Notes: a model not told the origin generated them from the sequence alone. DNA of 64,000 nucleotides from an uncultured Bacteroidota bacterium (GCA_902788805.1 CADALO010000008.1:48028-112027); one strand, 5' to 3'; shown: positions 17,147 through 26,824, numbered from the stretch's first letter. Made by a program: numbers and translations.

Positions 17147-19780
17147 ATGGAAGCTAAACTCAGCAAAAACAGTAAAAAGGTTATATCAAACAGCCGCGAC
17201 GAGGCTATAAGACTAAAGAACGGGCACATCGGTGTGGAACATCTGTTCCTCGGCATAGTGCGTGAACCCGATTGTTCGGCCTATAAACTGCTAAGCGACA
17301 TTGGCGTCAATATGCCGGAAATGAAGAGCCGCATCGAGTCGGCAATCGGCCGTCAGCAGGCCAACATAACATACAGCGAGGAAAGCGAGATACCGATGCT
17401 CAAGCAGACGGAGAAGGTGCTGCGTTTGGCTTTCCTGGAATCGACTAAGATGAAGGCCCCGGAAATCAAGACCGAGCACCTTGTGCTGGCCATCCTGATG
17501 GAGGGCGAAAACGTGGCGGCGCGTCTGCTCGATCGCGACGGCGTAAACTACAATAAGTTCTTTGGATTGCTGAAGAACTCGCGCGACGACGATGAGGGTG
17601 CCGGCAAGCAACAGGGCGGCAGCTACGAGCCTCATTTTGAGATGGGTGACGATGAGGAAGACGATTTTCCGTATGCCAATCCCGAAAGCGAGCCGCAGCG
17701 CAACGAGAACAGCAAGAACGGCAAAACGCCTGCCCTCGAGAATTTTGGCCGCGACCTGACCAAGGCCGCCGAGGAAGGTCGCCTTGACCCCATTGTCGGT
17801 CGCAGCCGTGAGTTGGAGCGTATTGCGCAGATTCTGAGTCGCCGCAAGAAGAACAACCCCGTGCTTATCGGTGAGCCCGGCGTGGGCAAGTCGGCCATCG
17901 CCGAAGGCCTTGCCCAGCGCATCGTCGAAGGCCGCGTGCCCCGCACACTCTACCACAAGCGTGTCATTTCGCTCGACCTGGCGTCGCTGGTGGCCGGCAC
18001 AAAATACCGTGGCCAGTTCGAGGAACGTATGAAGGCGGTGCTCAACGAGTTGGAGCACAACCCTAATATAATATTGTTTATTGACGAAATCCATACCATT
18101 GTTGGCGCCGGTAGCGCCAGCGGGTCGCTGGACGCATCCAATATGTTCAAGCCAGCATTGGCACGCGGTGAAATTCAGTGCATTGGCGCAACGACGCTTG
18201 ATGAATATCGCCAGTATATAGAGAAGGACGGCGCTCTTGAACGCCGCTTCCAAAAGGTTTTGATAGAGGCCACTACCGCTGAGGAAACGCTTGAAATCCT
18301 GAACAATATCCGCGACAAATACGAGGATCACCATTTAGTGCATTATACCGACGAGGCTCTGAAGGCTTGCATCAGCCTTACTGAGCGCTATGTGAGCGAC
18401 CGCATGCTGCCCGACAAGGCTATCGACGCGATGGATGAGGCCGGTGCCCGTGTGCGCATCGCCAACGTGCGTGTGCCTCAGGAAATACTTGATATGGAGC
18501 AACGTATAGCCGATGTGGTGAAACAGAAGAAGGCAGTTCTGGCTCAGAAGAGCTACAACGAGGCGGCCGCACTGCGCGACGAGGAGCGTGAGTTGACGGC
18601 ACAGCTCGAGGAGATGCGTCGCGCCTTCGATGAGGAGCAGCGTGACAACCGTGTCAAGGTGACGGAAAACGACGTGGCCGAGGTAGTTGCAATGATGACC
18701 GGAGTTCCTGTGCAGCGTATTGCACAGAATGAGGGCACCCGTCTGCTCCGGATGGAAGATGAACTGCAGGGCTCGGTGGTAGGTCAGGATGAGGCTATCC
18801 GTAAGATTGCCAAGGCTATACGCCGCAACCGCGCAGGCCTGAAGGATCCCAACAAGCCCATAGGCACATTCATTTTCCTCGGTCCTACGGGCGTGGGCAA
18901 GACTTATCTCACAAAGGTCTTGGCCAAATATCTGTTCGACAGCGAACAGTCGATGATCCGCATCGATATGAGTGAGTATATGGAGAAATTCGCTGTGTCG
19001 CGCCTTATCGGAGCGCCTCCGGGATATGTGGGCTACGAAGAGGGCGGCCAGTTGACTGAGAAGGTGCGCCGCAAGCCATACTCTATCATTCTTTTGGACG
19101 AAATAGAGAAGGCGCATCCCGATGTGTTCAATGTGCTGCTGCAAGTGCTCGACGACGGTCAGCTGACCGATGGTCTTGGCCGTAAGGTGGACTTCAAGAA
19201 TACAATCATCATTATGACCTCCAATATCGGCAGCCGTCAGCTCAAGGACTTCGGCACTGGCGTGGGCTTCAGCACCTCGGCACGCGAGGCTGAAAAGGCT
19301 GAGATGGAACGCGATGTTATCGAGAAAGCACTCAAGAAATCATTTGCCCCCGAGTTCCTCAACCGCATAGACGATATTATATACTTCAATAGCCTGCAAC
19401 GAGATGACATACACAAGATTATAGATATCGAGTTGAAGGGTTTGTTTAAACGCATTCGCACTATGGGCTACGAGATAACTATCGACGATGCCGCCAAGGA
19501 TTACCTTGTCAAGAAGGGTTGGGATGCCCAGTTCGGCGCCCGTCCGCTCAAGCGTGCCATTCAGCGTTACATCGAGGATGATTTGGCTGAGGAGATCATC
19601 AAGGCCGACATTCTGGCTGGCGACACAATCCATATCACCACCACGTCGACTGACGGCGACAGCGACTCACCTGCCCTCGACAAGGAGAAAATTGTCTTTG
19701 AAATCGAGAAAGGCGAAGCATCAAAGCAACTCAGCGAAGCCATCACCGAAAGCATCGAGGAAAAAACTGTGGCGGTATAA
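17147..19780 (+). CDS. clpC: ATP-dependent Clp protease ATP-binding subunit ClpC
   Basis: ClpC unfolds substrate proteins and feeds them to ClpP. The 877-residue protein has the full architecture. The Clp_N double repeat is at about 1-150, and AAA domain 1 has Walker A GEPGVGKS (242-249) and Walker [13 protein letters not shown]-containing middle domain ([20 protein letters not shown]) separates ClpC from ClpB. AAA domain 2 has GPTGVGKT (579-586) and [11 protein letters not shown], followed by the C-terminal D2-small domain. An acidic linker ([17 protein letters not shown]) lies between N and AAA1. The last 24 codons recur in diverged form at 23057-23129. A strong terminator follows at 19808. 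Confidence 0.96.
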   Translation: MEAKLSKNSKKVISNSRDEAIRLKNGHIGVEHLFLGIVREPDCSAYKLLSDIGVNMPEMKSRIESAIGRQQANITYSEESEIPMLKQTEKVLRLAFLESTKMKAPEIKTEHLVLAILMEGENVAARLLDRDGVNYNKFFGLLKNSRDDDEGAGKQQGGSYEPHFEMGDDEEDDFPYANPESEPQRNENSKNGKTPALENFGRDLTKAAEEGRLDPIVGRSRELERIAQILSRRKKNNPVLIGEPGVGKSAIAEGLAQRIVEGRVPRTLYHKRVISLDLASLVAGTKYRGQFEERMKAVLNELEHNPNIILFIDEIHTIVGAGSASGSLDASNMFKPALARGEIQCIGATTLDEYRQYIEKDGALERRFQKVLIEATTAEETLEILNNIRDKYEDHHLVHYTDEALKACISLTERYVSDRMLPDKAIDAMDEAGARVRIANVRVPQEILDMEQRIADVVKQKKAVLAQKSYNEAAALRDEERELTAQLEEMRRAFDEEQRDNRVKVTENDVAEVVAMMTGVPVQRIAQNEGTRLLRMEDELQGSVVGQDEAIRKIAKAIRRNRAGLKDPNKPIGTFIFLGPTGVGKTYLTKVLAKYLFDSEQSMIRIDMSEYMEKFAVSRLIGAPPGYVGYEEGGQLTEKVRRKPYSIILLDEIEKAHPDVFNVLLQVLDDGQLTDGLGRKVDFKNTIIIMTSNIGSRQLKDFGTGVGFSTSAREAEKAEMERDVIEKALKKSFAPEFLNRIDDIIYFNSLQRDDIHKIIDIELKGLFKRIRTMGYEITIDDAAKDYLVKKGWDAQFGARPLKRAIQRYIEDDLAEEIIKADILAGDTIHITTTSTDGDSDSPALDKEKIVFEIEKGEASKQLSEAITESIEEKTVAV

Positions 19781-19807
19781 GGACCGGACAATGCCAACCC
19801 AACAAAT

Positions 19808-19836
19808 GAACAGGCGGCTCGAAGAGCCGCCTGTTC
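19808..19836 (+). terminator. Rho-independent terminator after clpC
   Basis: A perfect 13-bp stem GAACAGGCGGCTC / GAGCCGCCTGTTC with a GAA loop, followed by GTCTTT. It can also stop transcription arriving from the minus strand. Confidence 0.85.
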
Positions 19837-19885
19837 GTCTTTGCAGTTTATCTCTGCGTTTTAGAATTCTTTTTATGTAGAGTTA

Positions 19886-21163
19886 CTACTTCTGAGGCAC
19901 AGTTTCCGGCCCGTTGCCGAACGGCTTGAAGGCCCGCTCTTCCATCGGGTTGGCGTTCCCCTTAGATTGTACAGTGTATGGGATATTGTATGCAGTGACA
20001 GTGATGTAGCGTTTTGCCGCTCCGGCATAGCTACCCACATAGCCTTCGCACCCTGAACAAGTTGCTTGTGCAAGGTTGTACATATATCCGCTGATGGTAA
20101 AACTAATTGTGGTACTGGTCAGGCTGGTAATGTTGACAGTTAGGTTCCACCCCTGCCAATCGCCATATTGGTAAGAATTTTCACCCAACGTAAGACTGTA
20201 ATTCTCGTAGTACTGAACTATGTTCACGTTGTCGTTCAGCCAGTAAGAGCTTTGAGTTGTGTCGAGGGTGGCATAATACGTTCCGGTGCCGATGTTTTGC
20301 AATTGCATCCTGAACCACGGATAATCAGAGCTGGTTGTGCCTCCAATAACGTATGTGTCGTCCGATGGCCAATACGCACCGATAAAATCTGTCGCCGTCC
20401 AGTTGGTTCCACCAAAATTTACTGTCATTGAGGCGTTGTTGCCACCACCGCCGCTGCTCTTGAAGTAGGCGGTGTAGGTGGTGTTGCCGGTAACGGTGAT
20501 GGTACGTGTGGCATTGGTGTTGCCGTCGTTCCACCGCTCAAAGGCATAGCCGCTGTAAGGTATGGCCTTGATGGTCGTGGTGGTTCCGCTGGCAAAGGAG
20601 CCGCCGCCTGTTACATAACCCATATTTGTGTTGGCCGAGACAACAGTAATGGTATAATAGGTTGTGTTGCTTTTGAAAGTGGCGGTATAGGTGGCGTTGC
20701 CGTTGACGGTGATGGTACGTGTGGCACTGGTGTTGCCGTCGTTCCAACGCTCGAACGAATAGCCGCTTCTGGGAGTGGCTTTGAGTGTTGCCGTGGCACC
20801 TGCAGGATAAGAGCCGCCGCCCGAGACCGTACCCCAACTGGTATTGTTGGAGTTGACGGTGATGGTGTAATAGACTGTTTTGTCAAAATTGGCCTTCAAA
20901 CTGGTGTTCTCGTGCATTATCACGGTGCGGGGATTCTCCCTCATTCCGTCGCTCCAGTCGACAAAACGGTAGCCGCTGTAAGGGGTTGCCGTAAGGATGG
21001 CTTGTTCCCCGCTCTTGTATTCGCCACTGCCGCTGACACTGCCGTAGGACGGGTTGTTGGGCACCGCCGAAAGGATAAAGGTGTCCTTGCCGCAGGCAAA
21101 TACCAAAAGGAGGATTGCTACCGAAGCGGCCAGTACATCTGATGTAAAGCGTAATCGTTTCAT
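19886..21163 (-). CDS. Surface lipoprotein with three InlB B-type repeats
   Basis: The 425-residue product has a lipoprotein signal with cysteine at position 24 (LLLVFACGKD). Three beta repeats of about 65 residues follow (about 30-95, 96-163, 164-230), each with a Tyr-x-Ile/Leu opening, a GSVSGSGEY or GTVSGGGSY turn, ATPYSGYRFVDW or ATPRSGYSFERW, and an ATYTATFK end. These resemble Listeria-type (Flg_new_2/InlB B) repeats of surface proteins. A GGGGNN hinge leads to a roughly 190-residue C-terminal beta domain of unknown type. It is first after clpC, on the opposite strand, and last in a minus-strand run with the barrel protein and the small lipoprotein. No adhesion target can be named. Confidence 0.8.
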   Translation of the reverse strand: MKRLRFTSDVLAASVAILLLVFACGKDTFILSAVPNNPSYGSVSGSGEYKSGEQAILTATPYSGYRFVDWSDGMRENPRTVIMHENTSLKANFDKTVYYTITVNSNNTSWGTVSGGGSYPAGATATLKATPRSGYSFERWNDGNTSATRTITVNGNATYTATFKSNTTYYTITVVSANTNMGYVTGGGSFASGTTTTIKAIPYSGYAFERWNDGNTNATRTITVTGNTTYTAYFKSSGGGGNNASMTVNFGGTNWTATDFIGAYWPSDDTYVIGGTTSSDYPWFRMQLQNIGTGTYYATLDTTQSSYWLNDNVNIVQYYENYSLTLGENSYQYGDWQGWNLTVNITSLTSTTISFTISGYMYNLAQATCSGCEGYVGSYAGAAKRYITVTAYNIPYTVQSKGNANPMEERAFKPFGNGPETVPQK

Positions 21164-21189
21164 AATATGTGTTTTTATGGTGTTAATTG

Positions 21190-22026
21190 TTAAAAAGCGA
21201 TTCCGAGACGCACAAGCAGCTGGAGCACAAAATACTCCTCTGCATCGATGTGTACAATACCTGTATAGTTCTGCGGATTGCTGCCATATTGGTTATAGGA
21301 GACATACTCGTAAGGCACATCGGCATTCAATTCTATATTCCGGGGTATAGCCACTGCCGTCACTTCCAGGTTCAGGTTTTTCCACCACACACCAAGTCCG
21401 GCTTGTATATCGCAATATAGTCTTTTGTTCATTCCATTATTCTTGCTGAGGCTGACGGTTCCGTCGCCGTGCTTCATATTGAACGAATCGCCATTGTCAT
21501 AAATATAGCGTCCGAAAAGCGTCATATTCAGCCCTATGCCGGCGTGAAGGTCAACGGAAATATCCGGTGCAGCCTTGAAATCCAGCCCCAGCATAAAAGG
21601 TCTGGCATTCAGTGCGTGGGTGTAGACTGAGAAGAACGGATGGTCATATTGGCCATTCGGCAACTCTCGTTGTTGACCATCTGAAGTATAAATCTGATAC
21701 ATCCTCTCGTTATAATAGCCGTGGAGCACTGCGCTGTACGGAGCAAGGCCATATTCCATACCCCAATAGACGGAAAGGTTGGAGTTGTTGAACGGCTTGC
21801 GGAAACCCCAGTTGATGACTCCGCCAAACGGCATCGTGCTGCGACGTCCGTATGTGTTTTCATTGCGGTTGAGGTCAAGAGCACCGGCTCCAAAGCGCAC
21901 AAAATACTGATACTCGGTCTGGATGCGTGTGCGTTTCACACTGACGCTGCGGGTGGTGCGCACCTGTGCGGAAAGGGTGCCGCCCAAACACAGCAGAGCC
22001 AAAACAATCAATAACTGTTTCTTCAT
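21190..22026 (-). CDS. Putative outer-membrane beta-barrel protein
   Basis: A 278-residue protein with a signal peptide ending near TLSAQ (residue 20) and many alternating aromatic/polar strands (YQYFVRFGAGALDLN, LSVYWGMEYGLAPYS, RPFMLGLDFKAAPDISVDLH, KNLNLEVTAVAIP). It ends in LLVRLGIAF; a C-terminal phenylalanine is the usual outer-membrane barrel signal. I do not recognise the family. It sits 13 bases after the small lipoprotein gene and 26 bases before the InlB-repeat gene, so the three are probably one unit. Confidence 0.65.
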   Translation of the reverse strand: MKKQLLIVLALLCLGGTLSAQVRTTRSVSVKRTRIQTEYQYFVRFGAGALDLNRNENTYGRRSTMPFGGVINWGFRKPFNNSNLSVYWGMEYGLAPYSAVLHGYYNERMYQIYTSDGQQRELPNGQYDHPFFSVYTHALNARPFMLGLDFKAAPDISVDLHAGIGLNMTLFGRYIYDNGDSFNMKHGDGTVSLSKNNGMNKRLYCDIQAGLGVWWKNLNLEVTAVAIPRNIELNADVPYEYVSYNQYGSNPQNYTGIVHIDAEEYFVLQLLVRLGIAF

Positions 22027-22039
22027 AAGGCCTATGGTA

Positions 22040-22507
22040 TTATTTGTTAGAGTTTACTGCCGGGGCGGGACGGTAGCCCGATGTTACCTGCAGCCAGGTG
22101 GTGTCCCTGTCCTCCATAGTCCTGAAATTGACATATACGGCAGGATAGCCGTTGACGACCACTGTGGCCTTGCCATCGGCAACGTACACGTCGAACATCG
22201 GCGACACAATGACATCGCACAGATGCTTCTGGGTAGAGAGGAAAGCTGCCCTGTTTTTCAGCTTCTCCACTTCGCCATTCATCGAGAGGACATCATCCTC
22301 GTTGAACTTCCATTCGTCACGGATGCTGCTTTCGCCATTTATGCCCTTCTTCACCAGCAACTCGGCAACGAGGGGTTTGACATACGAGGGTGCGTTCATA
22401 TCGACCATCTTCACCTGTGTGTCGCGAACGATTGTAGAGACTTCGTAGCAGCCAACCGTTAGCATCGAGGCTGCAATCAAACATAGCGTAACAACTACTT
22501 TTTTCAT
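22040..22507 (-). CDS. Small lipoprotein of unknown function
   Basis: A 155-residue protein with a lipoprotein signal and cysteine at position 20 (ASMLTVGCYE). The mature part is mixed alpha/beta with no motif that I recognise. It is the first clear gene of the three-gene minus-strand run 22507-19886, located inside the segment bracketed by the two clpC 3' ends. Confidence 0.65.
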   Translation of the reverse strand: MKKVVVTLCLIAASMLTVGCYEVSTIVRDTQVKMVDMNAPSYVKPLVAELLVKKGINGESSIRDEWKFNEDDVLSMNGEVEKLKNRAAFLSTQKHLCDVIVSPMFDVYVADGKATVVVNGYPAVYVNFRTMEDRDTTWLQVTSGYRPAPAVNSNK

Positions 22508-22517
22508 ATCAAAATAT

Positions 22518-22733
22518 TTATTTAACAGGGTTTCTAAATTGATTTATCTTTTTCAGCTCCCTTCGGGCGAGAAACCCTATATACACCGTCAGGTTGCTCT
22601 GTTTCAGCATTCGTGTCTGTAACAGTCTCCACCTCGGTTCAACCGCATTCTCGCTCACCACATAGTAAAAGAAAAGCGTGGAACTGTAACATTTACGCAT
22701 TGCCTCGATGGTCGTAGGATACCTGGCTAACAA
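22518..22733 (-). CDS. Doubtful 71-residue open frame upstream of the lipoprotein gene
   Basis: The frame starts at the ATG at 22733 and ends 10 bases before the lipoprotein gene. A TATTTTTG box lies at 22877-22884 on the same strand. The protein has no signal peptide, no membrane helix and no recognisable motif, and its 5' end lies in an imperfect inverted repeat. It could be a real small gene or merely leader sequence. Confidence 0.2.
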   Translation of the reverse strand: MLARYPTTIEAMRKCYSSTLFFYYVVSENAVEPRWRLLQTRMLKQSNLTVYIGFLARRELKKINQFRNPVK

Positions 22734-22807
22734 TGACGAAAAAATACACTACCACGCATAGCGTAGAGCATAAAACGTCATTCCATATAGCCAGTAAATT
22801 TCCTACG
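22713..22807. repeat. Imperfect inverted repeat in the leader of the lipoprotein run
   Basis: CGTAGGATACCTGGCTAACA...GACG (22713-22738) and CGTCATTCCATATAGCCAGT...TCCTACG (22776-22807) are roughly complementary, sharing CGTCATT, AGCCAG and TCCTACG. The arms are about 30 bases with small bulges. Confidence 0.5.
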
Positions 22808-22876
22808 TTTACGAGTACGGAATGAGTAATACACCTAAAGTCGTCAGGCTGTCATATATTGCTCCCAACGACTATG

Positions 22877-22884
22877 CAAAAATA
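22877..22884 (-). promoter_or_regulatory. Putative -7 box for the 22507-19886 run
   Basis: TATTTTTG on the minus strand matches TAnnTTTG. If used, the mRNA would have a leader of about 360 bases before the lipoprotein gene, containing the inverted repeat at 22713-22807. Confidence 0.4.
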
Positions 22885-23056
22885 CGCTTTTTTTTGAAGT
22901 TAGACCTTATTATTACAAAAAAAAATCAATCACTCATATTAATAATTTGAAAATCAGATATAAATATCCGATATCAACCATAACTGTTTTTTGTTGGATT
23001 ATGAGTTGCAATGACATCTGAAGAATGAATATAACTCCAAATCATTCCAAAATATA

Positions 23057-23129
23057 GAAAGGCGAAGCATCAAAGCAGCTTAGCGAAGCCATCTCCGAAA
23101 GCATTGAGGAAGACCCCGTTACGGTATAA
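23057..23129 (+). pseudogene. Second, diverged copy of the clpC 3' end
   Basis: These 73 bases align without gaps to the last 73 bases of clpC (19708-19780), stop codon included; by eye 63 of 73 match. The frame is kept and would read [19 protein letters not shown] followed by PVTV and stop. Nothing upstream continues the gene: the similarity breaks off at 23057. A plus-strand terminator follows 25 bases later, as expected for a true gene end. Confidence 0.85.
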
Positions 23130-23154
23130 AATGGAATGACATATTATAAAATGA

Positions 23155-23186
23155 AACGCCGAAGTTTGAACTCCGGCGTTTTTTTT
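23155..23186 (+). terminator. Terminator after the clpC remnant
   Basis: Stem AACGCCG / CGGCGTT (23155-23161 and 23174-23180) followed by a run of T. It touches the end of the gene 23775-23188 on the other strand and may serve both directions. Confidence 0.85.
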
Positions 23187-23187
23187 A

Positions 23188-23775
23188 TTATTCTCCAAAC
23201 TTTGCTTCGTTGGGTTTGACGCGGTGCATCTCCCAGGTGTCTTTGCGTCCGTTAGGATATGTATAGGACCAGATGAACCACTCGTCGTCGAGACGCTCGA
23301 TGTCGAAGGTGAACCAGCGGTTGCTGTTGGGTGTGGAGTGGGTGCGTATTTTATTTTCATATTCAAGGCACCATTTGCTCCAAATGACGCTTGACAATGA
23401 ACCCATCGAGAAACCTTCCGACATCTCGTTGAAGAAGAACTTGCCCTCTTCTACGCGCCAGCGGCCTTCGCAATGGTATCCGAAGTCGAATCTCCAATTG
23501 CGTATTGTTGTCCACTCGCCTTTCATTGTTTTGATGCGAACGGAGTCTTTCAATGTAAGACTGTGATATTGAATGGCATCATCCTTGTATGTCCCGTCAG
23601 GGTAGAAGCGTAGCGTCCCCTCCTCGTCGCAGTGGATGGTGCCGTTGCCGTCGGGGGCCTTATAGTCCCACGAGTGCTCGTAGTTGTAAGTGCCGGGGAT
23701 AAGGTCGGCATTCTGCGCAAAGCCGAAACAGGTTACGGCAACAAAAAACAGATAAATAGCTATTTTTCTTTTCAT
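23188..23775 (-). CDS. Secreted protein of unknown function, lipocalin-like size
   Basis: A 195-residue protein with a signal peptide ending near FGFAQ (residue 20). The mature part is rich in tryptophan, tyrosine and beta strands: PGTYNYEHSWDYKAPDGNG, GTLRFYPDGTYKDDA, GEWTTIRNWRFDFGYHCEGR, FIWSYTYPNGRKDTWEM. The pattern (a state-and-substitute style of wt/response strands ending in a tryptophan-rich sheet) recalls small lipocalin-like or DUF-type secreted barrels, but I cannot place the family. It lies 90 bases after gcvP, beyond a strong terminator, so it is probably expressed on its own or by read-through. Confidence 0.6.
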   Translation of the reverse strand: MKRKIAIYLFFVAVTCFGFAQNADLIPGTYNYEHSWDYKAPDGNGTIHCDEEGTLRFYPDGTYKDDAIQYHSLTLKDSVRIKTMKGEWTTIRNWRFDFGYHCEGRWRVEEGKFFFNEMSEGFSMGSLSSVIWSKWCLEYENKIRTHSTPNSNRWFTFDIERLDDEWFIWSYTYPNGRKDTWEMHRVKPNEAKFGE

Positions 23776-23791
23776 ATTTCTTTGGTTTTAA

Positions 23792-23825
23792 AAAAGGGGA
23801 AAGCCGGTGCGGGCTCTCCCCTTTT
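23792..23825 (-). terminator. Terminator after gcvP
   Basis: On the minus strand AAAAGGGGAGAGCCC pairs with GGCTTTCCCCTTTT and is followed by T residues. It ends gcvP transcription. Confidence 0.8.
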
Positions 23826-23834
23826 GTCGTTTTT

Positions 23835-23858
23835 GGGGCATACACGGAGGTATGCCCC
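23835..23858. repeat. Family G hairpin, copy G1
   Basis: GGGGCATACACGGAGGTATGCCCC: a small hairpin with GGGGCATAC / GTATGCCCC arms. A related hairpin with GGGGCGTACACGGGGGTACGCCC (minus strand) is at 40198-40222. Confidence 0.6.
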
Positions 23859-23865
23859 TACGCGT

Positions 23866-26718
23866 TTATTCAGCGGGCCAAACGGGTTGCAGATTGCGGT
23901 CGCCGTAGGCGTCGTCGATCTTGCTGATGGTAGGCCAGTACTTGTCGTCGTGCTCGAGCGGGAAGGCGGCAACCTTGCGGCTGTAGGGGTAGTTCCACTC
24001 CTCGGCGCAAACCACCTGCATCGTGTGCGGTGCGTTGGCGATGGGGTTGTTCTTCTCGTCGTACTTGCCAGTCATAATGTCGTCGATTTCCTGACGGATG
24101 CTGATCATAGCGTCGCAGAAACGGTCGAGTTCGCTGAGCGGTTCGCTCTCGGTGGGCTCCACCATCAGGGTGTTGTGAACCGGGAAGGCAACCGTAGGAG
24201 CGTGGAAGCCGTAGTCGTCGAGACGACGTGCAATGTCGCCCACGCCGACCTTGAGGCTGAACTCGCTGAAGTCGACGATCATCTCGTGGCCGCACATACC
24301 GTTCTTGTTGGTGTAGAGAATCTTATAGTACTTCTGCAGACGTGCGCGCAGATAGTTGGCGTTGAGGATGGCGTGGCGTGTAGCCTCGGTCAATCCGTTG
24401 CCGCCTAACATCAGCAGGTAGCCGTAGGTGATGGGGAACAGCAGCGCGTTGCCGAACGGAGCGGCAGCCATAGCGTTGCCCTTCTTGCCACCCACCTCAT
24501 AGAGGCAGTGCTTCGGCAGGAAGTCGAGCAACTTCTTGCTGACAGCGATGGGGCCTACACCGGCGCCGCCGCCGCCGTGAGGACCTGCAAAGGTCTTGTG
24601 CAGGTTGAGGTGGCAGACATCGGCACCCATACGTCCCGGGCTGGTGAGACCCACCTGGGCGTTCATATTGGCACCGTCCATATATACGAGACCGCCAGCG
24701 TTGTGGATGATGTCGACAATCTCGAGGATGCCCTCTTCAAAGGCACCGTGGGTTGAGGGATAGGTAATCATAATGCAGCTCAAGGTGTCCTTGTACTGCT
24801 CCACTTTCACCTTCAAATCGTCGATGTCGACATCGCCGCGCTCGTTGCACTTGACAACGACAACCGTCATACCGGCCTTGGCAGCCGATGCCGGGTTGGT
24901 GCCGTGTGCCGATGCGGGGATGAGGCATACGTTGCGCTGCGGGTTGCCGCAGTCGATGTGGTAGTTGCGGATGACCGTCAGACCGCTGTACTCGCCTGCC
25001 GAACCCGAGTTGGGCTGCAGCGAAACACCTGCGAATCCGGTGATGATGGCCAGCATATCCTCCATCTCCTTGATCATCTGCAGCGAGCCCTCGGCCTGGT
25101 CAGCGGGTGCGAAGGGGTGCATACCTGCAAAGCGGCTCCAGCTCAGCGGCAGCATCTCGGCGGCAGCGTTGAGCTTCATTGTGCAGCTGCCCAGCGGAAT
25201 CATAGCGCGGTTCAAGCTCAGGTCTTTAACCTCAAGTTTCTTCATATAGCGCATCATCTCGGTCTCGCTGTGGTAGCGGTTGAATACGCTGTGGGTCAAA
25301 TATTTGCTGGTGCGGAGCAGGTTCTCCGGGATATCGTTGAAGCAGGTGCAGCAACCCTTGCCGTTGCACTGCAGCAGCTCAGGCTCCTTGCCGGCAGCCT
25401 TGGCCAGGACGGTGATGATGTCATTGATGTCGTCCTTCGAGGTAGTCTCGTCGAGGCTGATGCCGATGCACTCCTCGCAGATGTAGCGGAAGTTGATCTG
25501 ATGCTCCTCGGCCACCTTGCGGACGGTTGCCGTCGGCACGGGGCATTGCAGTGCCAGCGTGTCGAAGAACACGCGGTTGTGCTGCTTGTAGCCGTATTTC
25601 TCAAGCTCTTTGGCCAGGACACCGGCCATAGCGTGGATGTTGGCAGCAATGTTGCGGATGCCTTCCGGACCGTGCCAAGCTGCGTAGAAGCCGCTCATAA
25701 TAGCCTGCAGAGCCGAAGCGGTGCAGATGTTGGAGGTGGCCTTCTCGCGCTTGATGTGCTGCTCGCGCATACCCAGAGCCATACGCAGTGCGGGGTTGCC
25801 CTTCACGTCGACACTCCAGCCGATGATGCGGCCGGGGAAGCTGCGCTTGAAGGCCTCTGTGACGGCGAAGAAACCTGCGTGAGGACCGCCGAAGCCCATC
25901 GGCAGACCGAAGCGCTGGTTGCAGCCAAAGGCGCAGTCGGCACCCATCTCGCCGGGGGTCTTGAGCAGGGCCAGGGCCATCAGGTCGGTGGCCATACCCA
26001 CGAAGATGCCCAGCTCGTGAGCCTTGGCGATAAACTCGGTGTAATCCGTCACCTCGCCAAACTGGTTGGGGTACTGCACGATGGCGCCGAAGAAGGTGTT
26101 GTCGAGCTTCACCTCGGCGGGCTTGCCGACAACAATCTCTATGCCGCGCGGAGCGGCGTTGGTGCGCATCACGTCGAGGGTCTGCGGGAAGATGCAGTCG
26201 TCGACGAAGATCTTGCAGACGTTATCCTTCTGCTGCTGGCGGCTGCGGCTGTTGTAGAACATAATCATACATTCGCCGCCGGCGGTAGCCTCGTCGAGCA
26301 GCGATGCGTTGGCCAGAGGCATTCCGGTCATATCGCTCACCATCGTCTGGTAGGTCATCAGAGCCTCGAGGCGGCCCTGGCTGATCTCGGTCTGATAAGG
26401 AGTATAAGCTGTGTACCAGCCGGCGTTCTCAAACACGTTGCGCTGGATGACGGCAGGCGTGATGGTGCCGTAGTAGCCCATACCGATGTAGGATTTGAAC
26501 ATCTTGTTCTTCTGGGCCAGAGCGCGGCAGCGGTTCAGGAACTCATATTCGTTGATGCCGTCGGCAATGGGCATAGGCTCGGTCAGGCGGATAGCCTTGG
26601 GCACGGCCTTGTCGATAAGCTCCTCCATCGAGGAGACGCCGATGGTTTTAAGCATTTTTTCTTCGTCAGCGGCCTTCGAAACGCCGTTGTGACGAGCGGT
26701 GAAATTGTTGGTAATCAT
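23866..26718 (-). CDS. gcvP: Glycine dehydrogenase (decarboxylating), P protein
   Basis: GcvP is the pyridoxal-phosphate subunit of the glycine cleavage system. It decarboxylates glycine and passes the aminomethyl group to the H protein. The 950-residue protein is the single-chain form, with two homologous halves. The PLP lysine is K708 in LNLHKTFAGPHGGGG, and SAHGTNPASAAKAGM is the conserved loop. The start at 26718 gives the family-typical N-terminus (ITNNFTARHNG). A TATTTTTG box lies about 50 bases upstream. The genes for the T and H proteins are not in the window. No glycine riboswitch could be recognised in the short leader. Confidence 0.97.
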   Translation of the reverse strand: MITNNFTARHNGVSKAADEEKMLKTIGVSSMEELIDKAVPKAIRLTEPMPIADGINEYEFLNRCRALAQKNKMFKSYIGMGYYGTITPAVIQRNVFENAGWYTAYTPYQTEISQGRLEALMTYQTMVSDMTGMPLANASLLDEATAGGECMIMFYNSRSRQQQKDNVCKIFVDDCIFPQTLDVMRTNAAPRGIEIVVGKPAEVKLDNTFFGAIVQYPNQFGEVTDYTEFIAKAHELGIFVGMATDLMALALLKTPGEMGADCAFGCNQRFGLPMGFGGPHAGFFAVTEAFKRSFPGRIIGWSVDVKGNPALRMALGMREQHIKREKATSNICTASALQAIMSGFYAAWHGPEGIRNIAANIHAMAGVLAKELEKYGYKQHNRVFFDTLALQCPVPTATVRKVAEEHQINFRYICEECIGISLDETTSKDDINDIITVLAKAAGKEPELLQCNGKGCCTCFNDIPENLLRTSKYLTHSVFNRYHSETEMMRYMKKLEVKDLSLNRAMIPLGSCTMKLNAAAEMLPLSWSRFAGMHPFAPADQAEGSLQMIKEMEDMLAIITGFAGVSLQPNSGSAGEYSGLTVIRNYHIDCGNPQRNVCLIPASAHGTNPASAAKAGMTVVVVKCNERGDVDIDDLKVKVEQYKDTLSCIMITYPSTHGAFEEGILEIVDIIHNAGGLVYMDGANMNAQVGLTSPGRMGADVCHLNLHKTFAGPHGGGGAGVGPIAVSKKLLDFLPKHCLYEVGGKKGNAMAAAPFGNALLFPITYGYLLMLGGNGLTEATRHAILNANYLRARLQKYYKILYTNKNGMCGHEMIVDFSEFSLKVGVGDIARRLDDYGFHAPTVAFPVHNTLMVEPTESEPLSELDRFCDAMISIRQEIDDIMTGKYDEKNNPIANAPHTMQVVCAEEWNYPYSRKVAAFPLEHDDKYWPTISKIDDAYGDRNLQPVWPAE

Positions 26719-26766
26719 CGTATTATTAGTATTATATTGTATATAAATCCAATTGATTTAAAAATA

Positions 26767-26774
26767 CAAAAATA
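26767..26774 (-). promoter_or_regulatory. Putative -7 box for gcvP
   Basis: TATTTTTG on the minus strand, 49 bases before the gcvP start codon. No clear -33 partner. Confidence 0.5.
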
Positions 26775-26824
26775 CTAATTTTTTTTAATTTTACACAAAT
26801 ACTTTTCAAACAAAAATCACCATT

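Noticed and set aside
19886..22507. A complete mobile island between the two clpC ends
   Set aside because: No integrase, transposase or recombinase is in the segment; only the bracketed layout is supported.
24904..26778. A 624-codon plus-strand frame opposite gcvP
   Set aside because: It is antisense to gcvP, rich in His/Val/Leu as expected for shadow frames, and has no motif.
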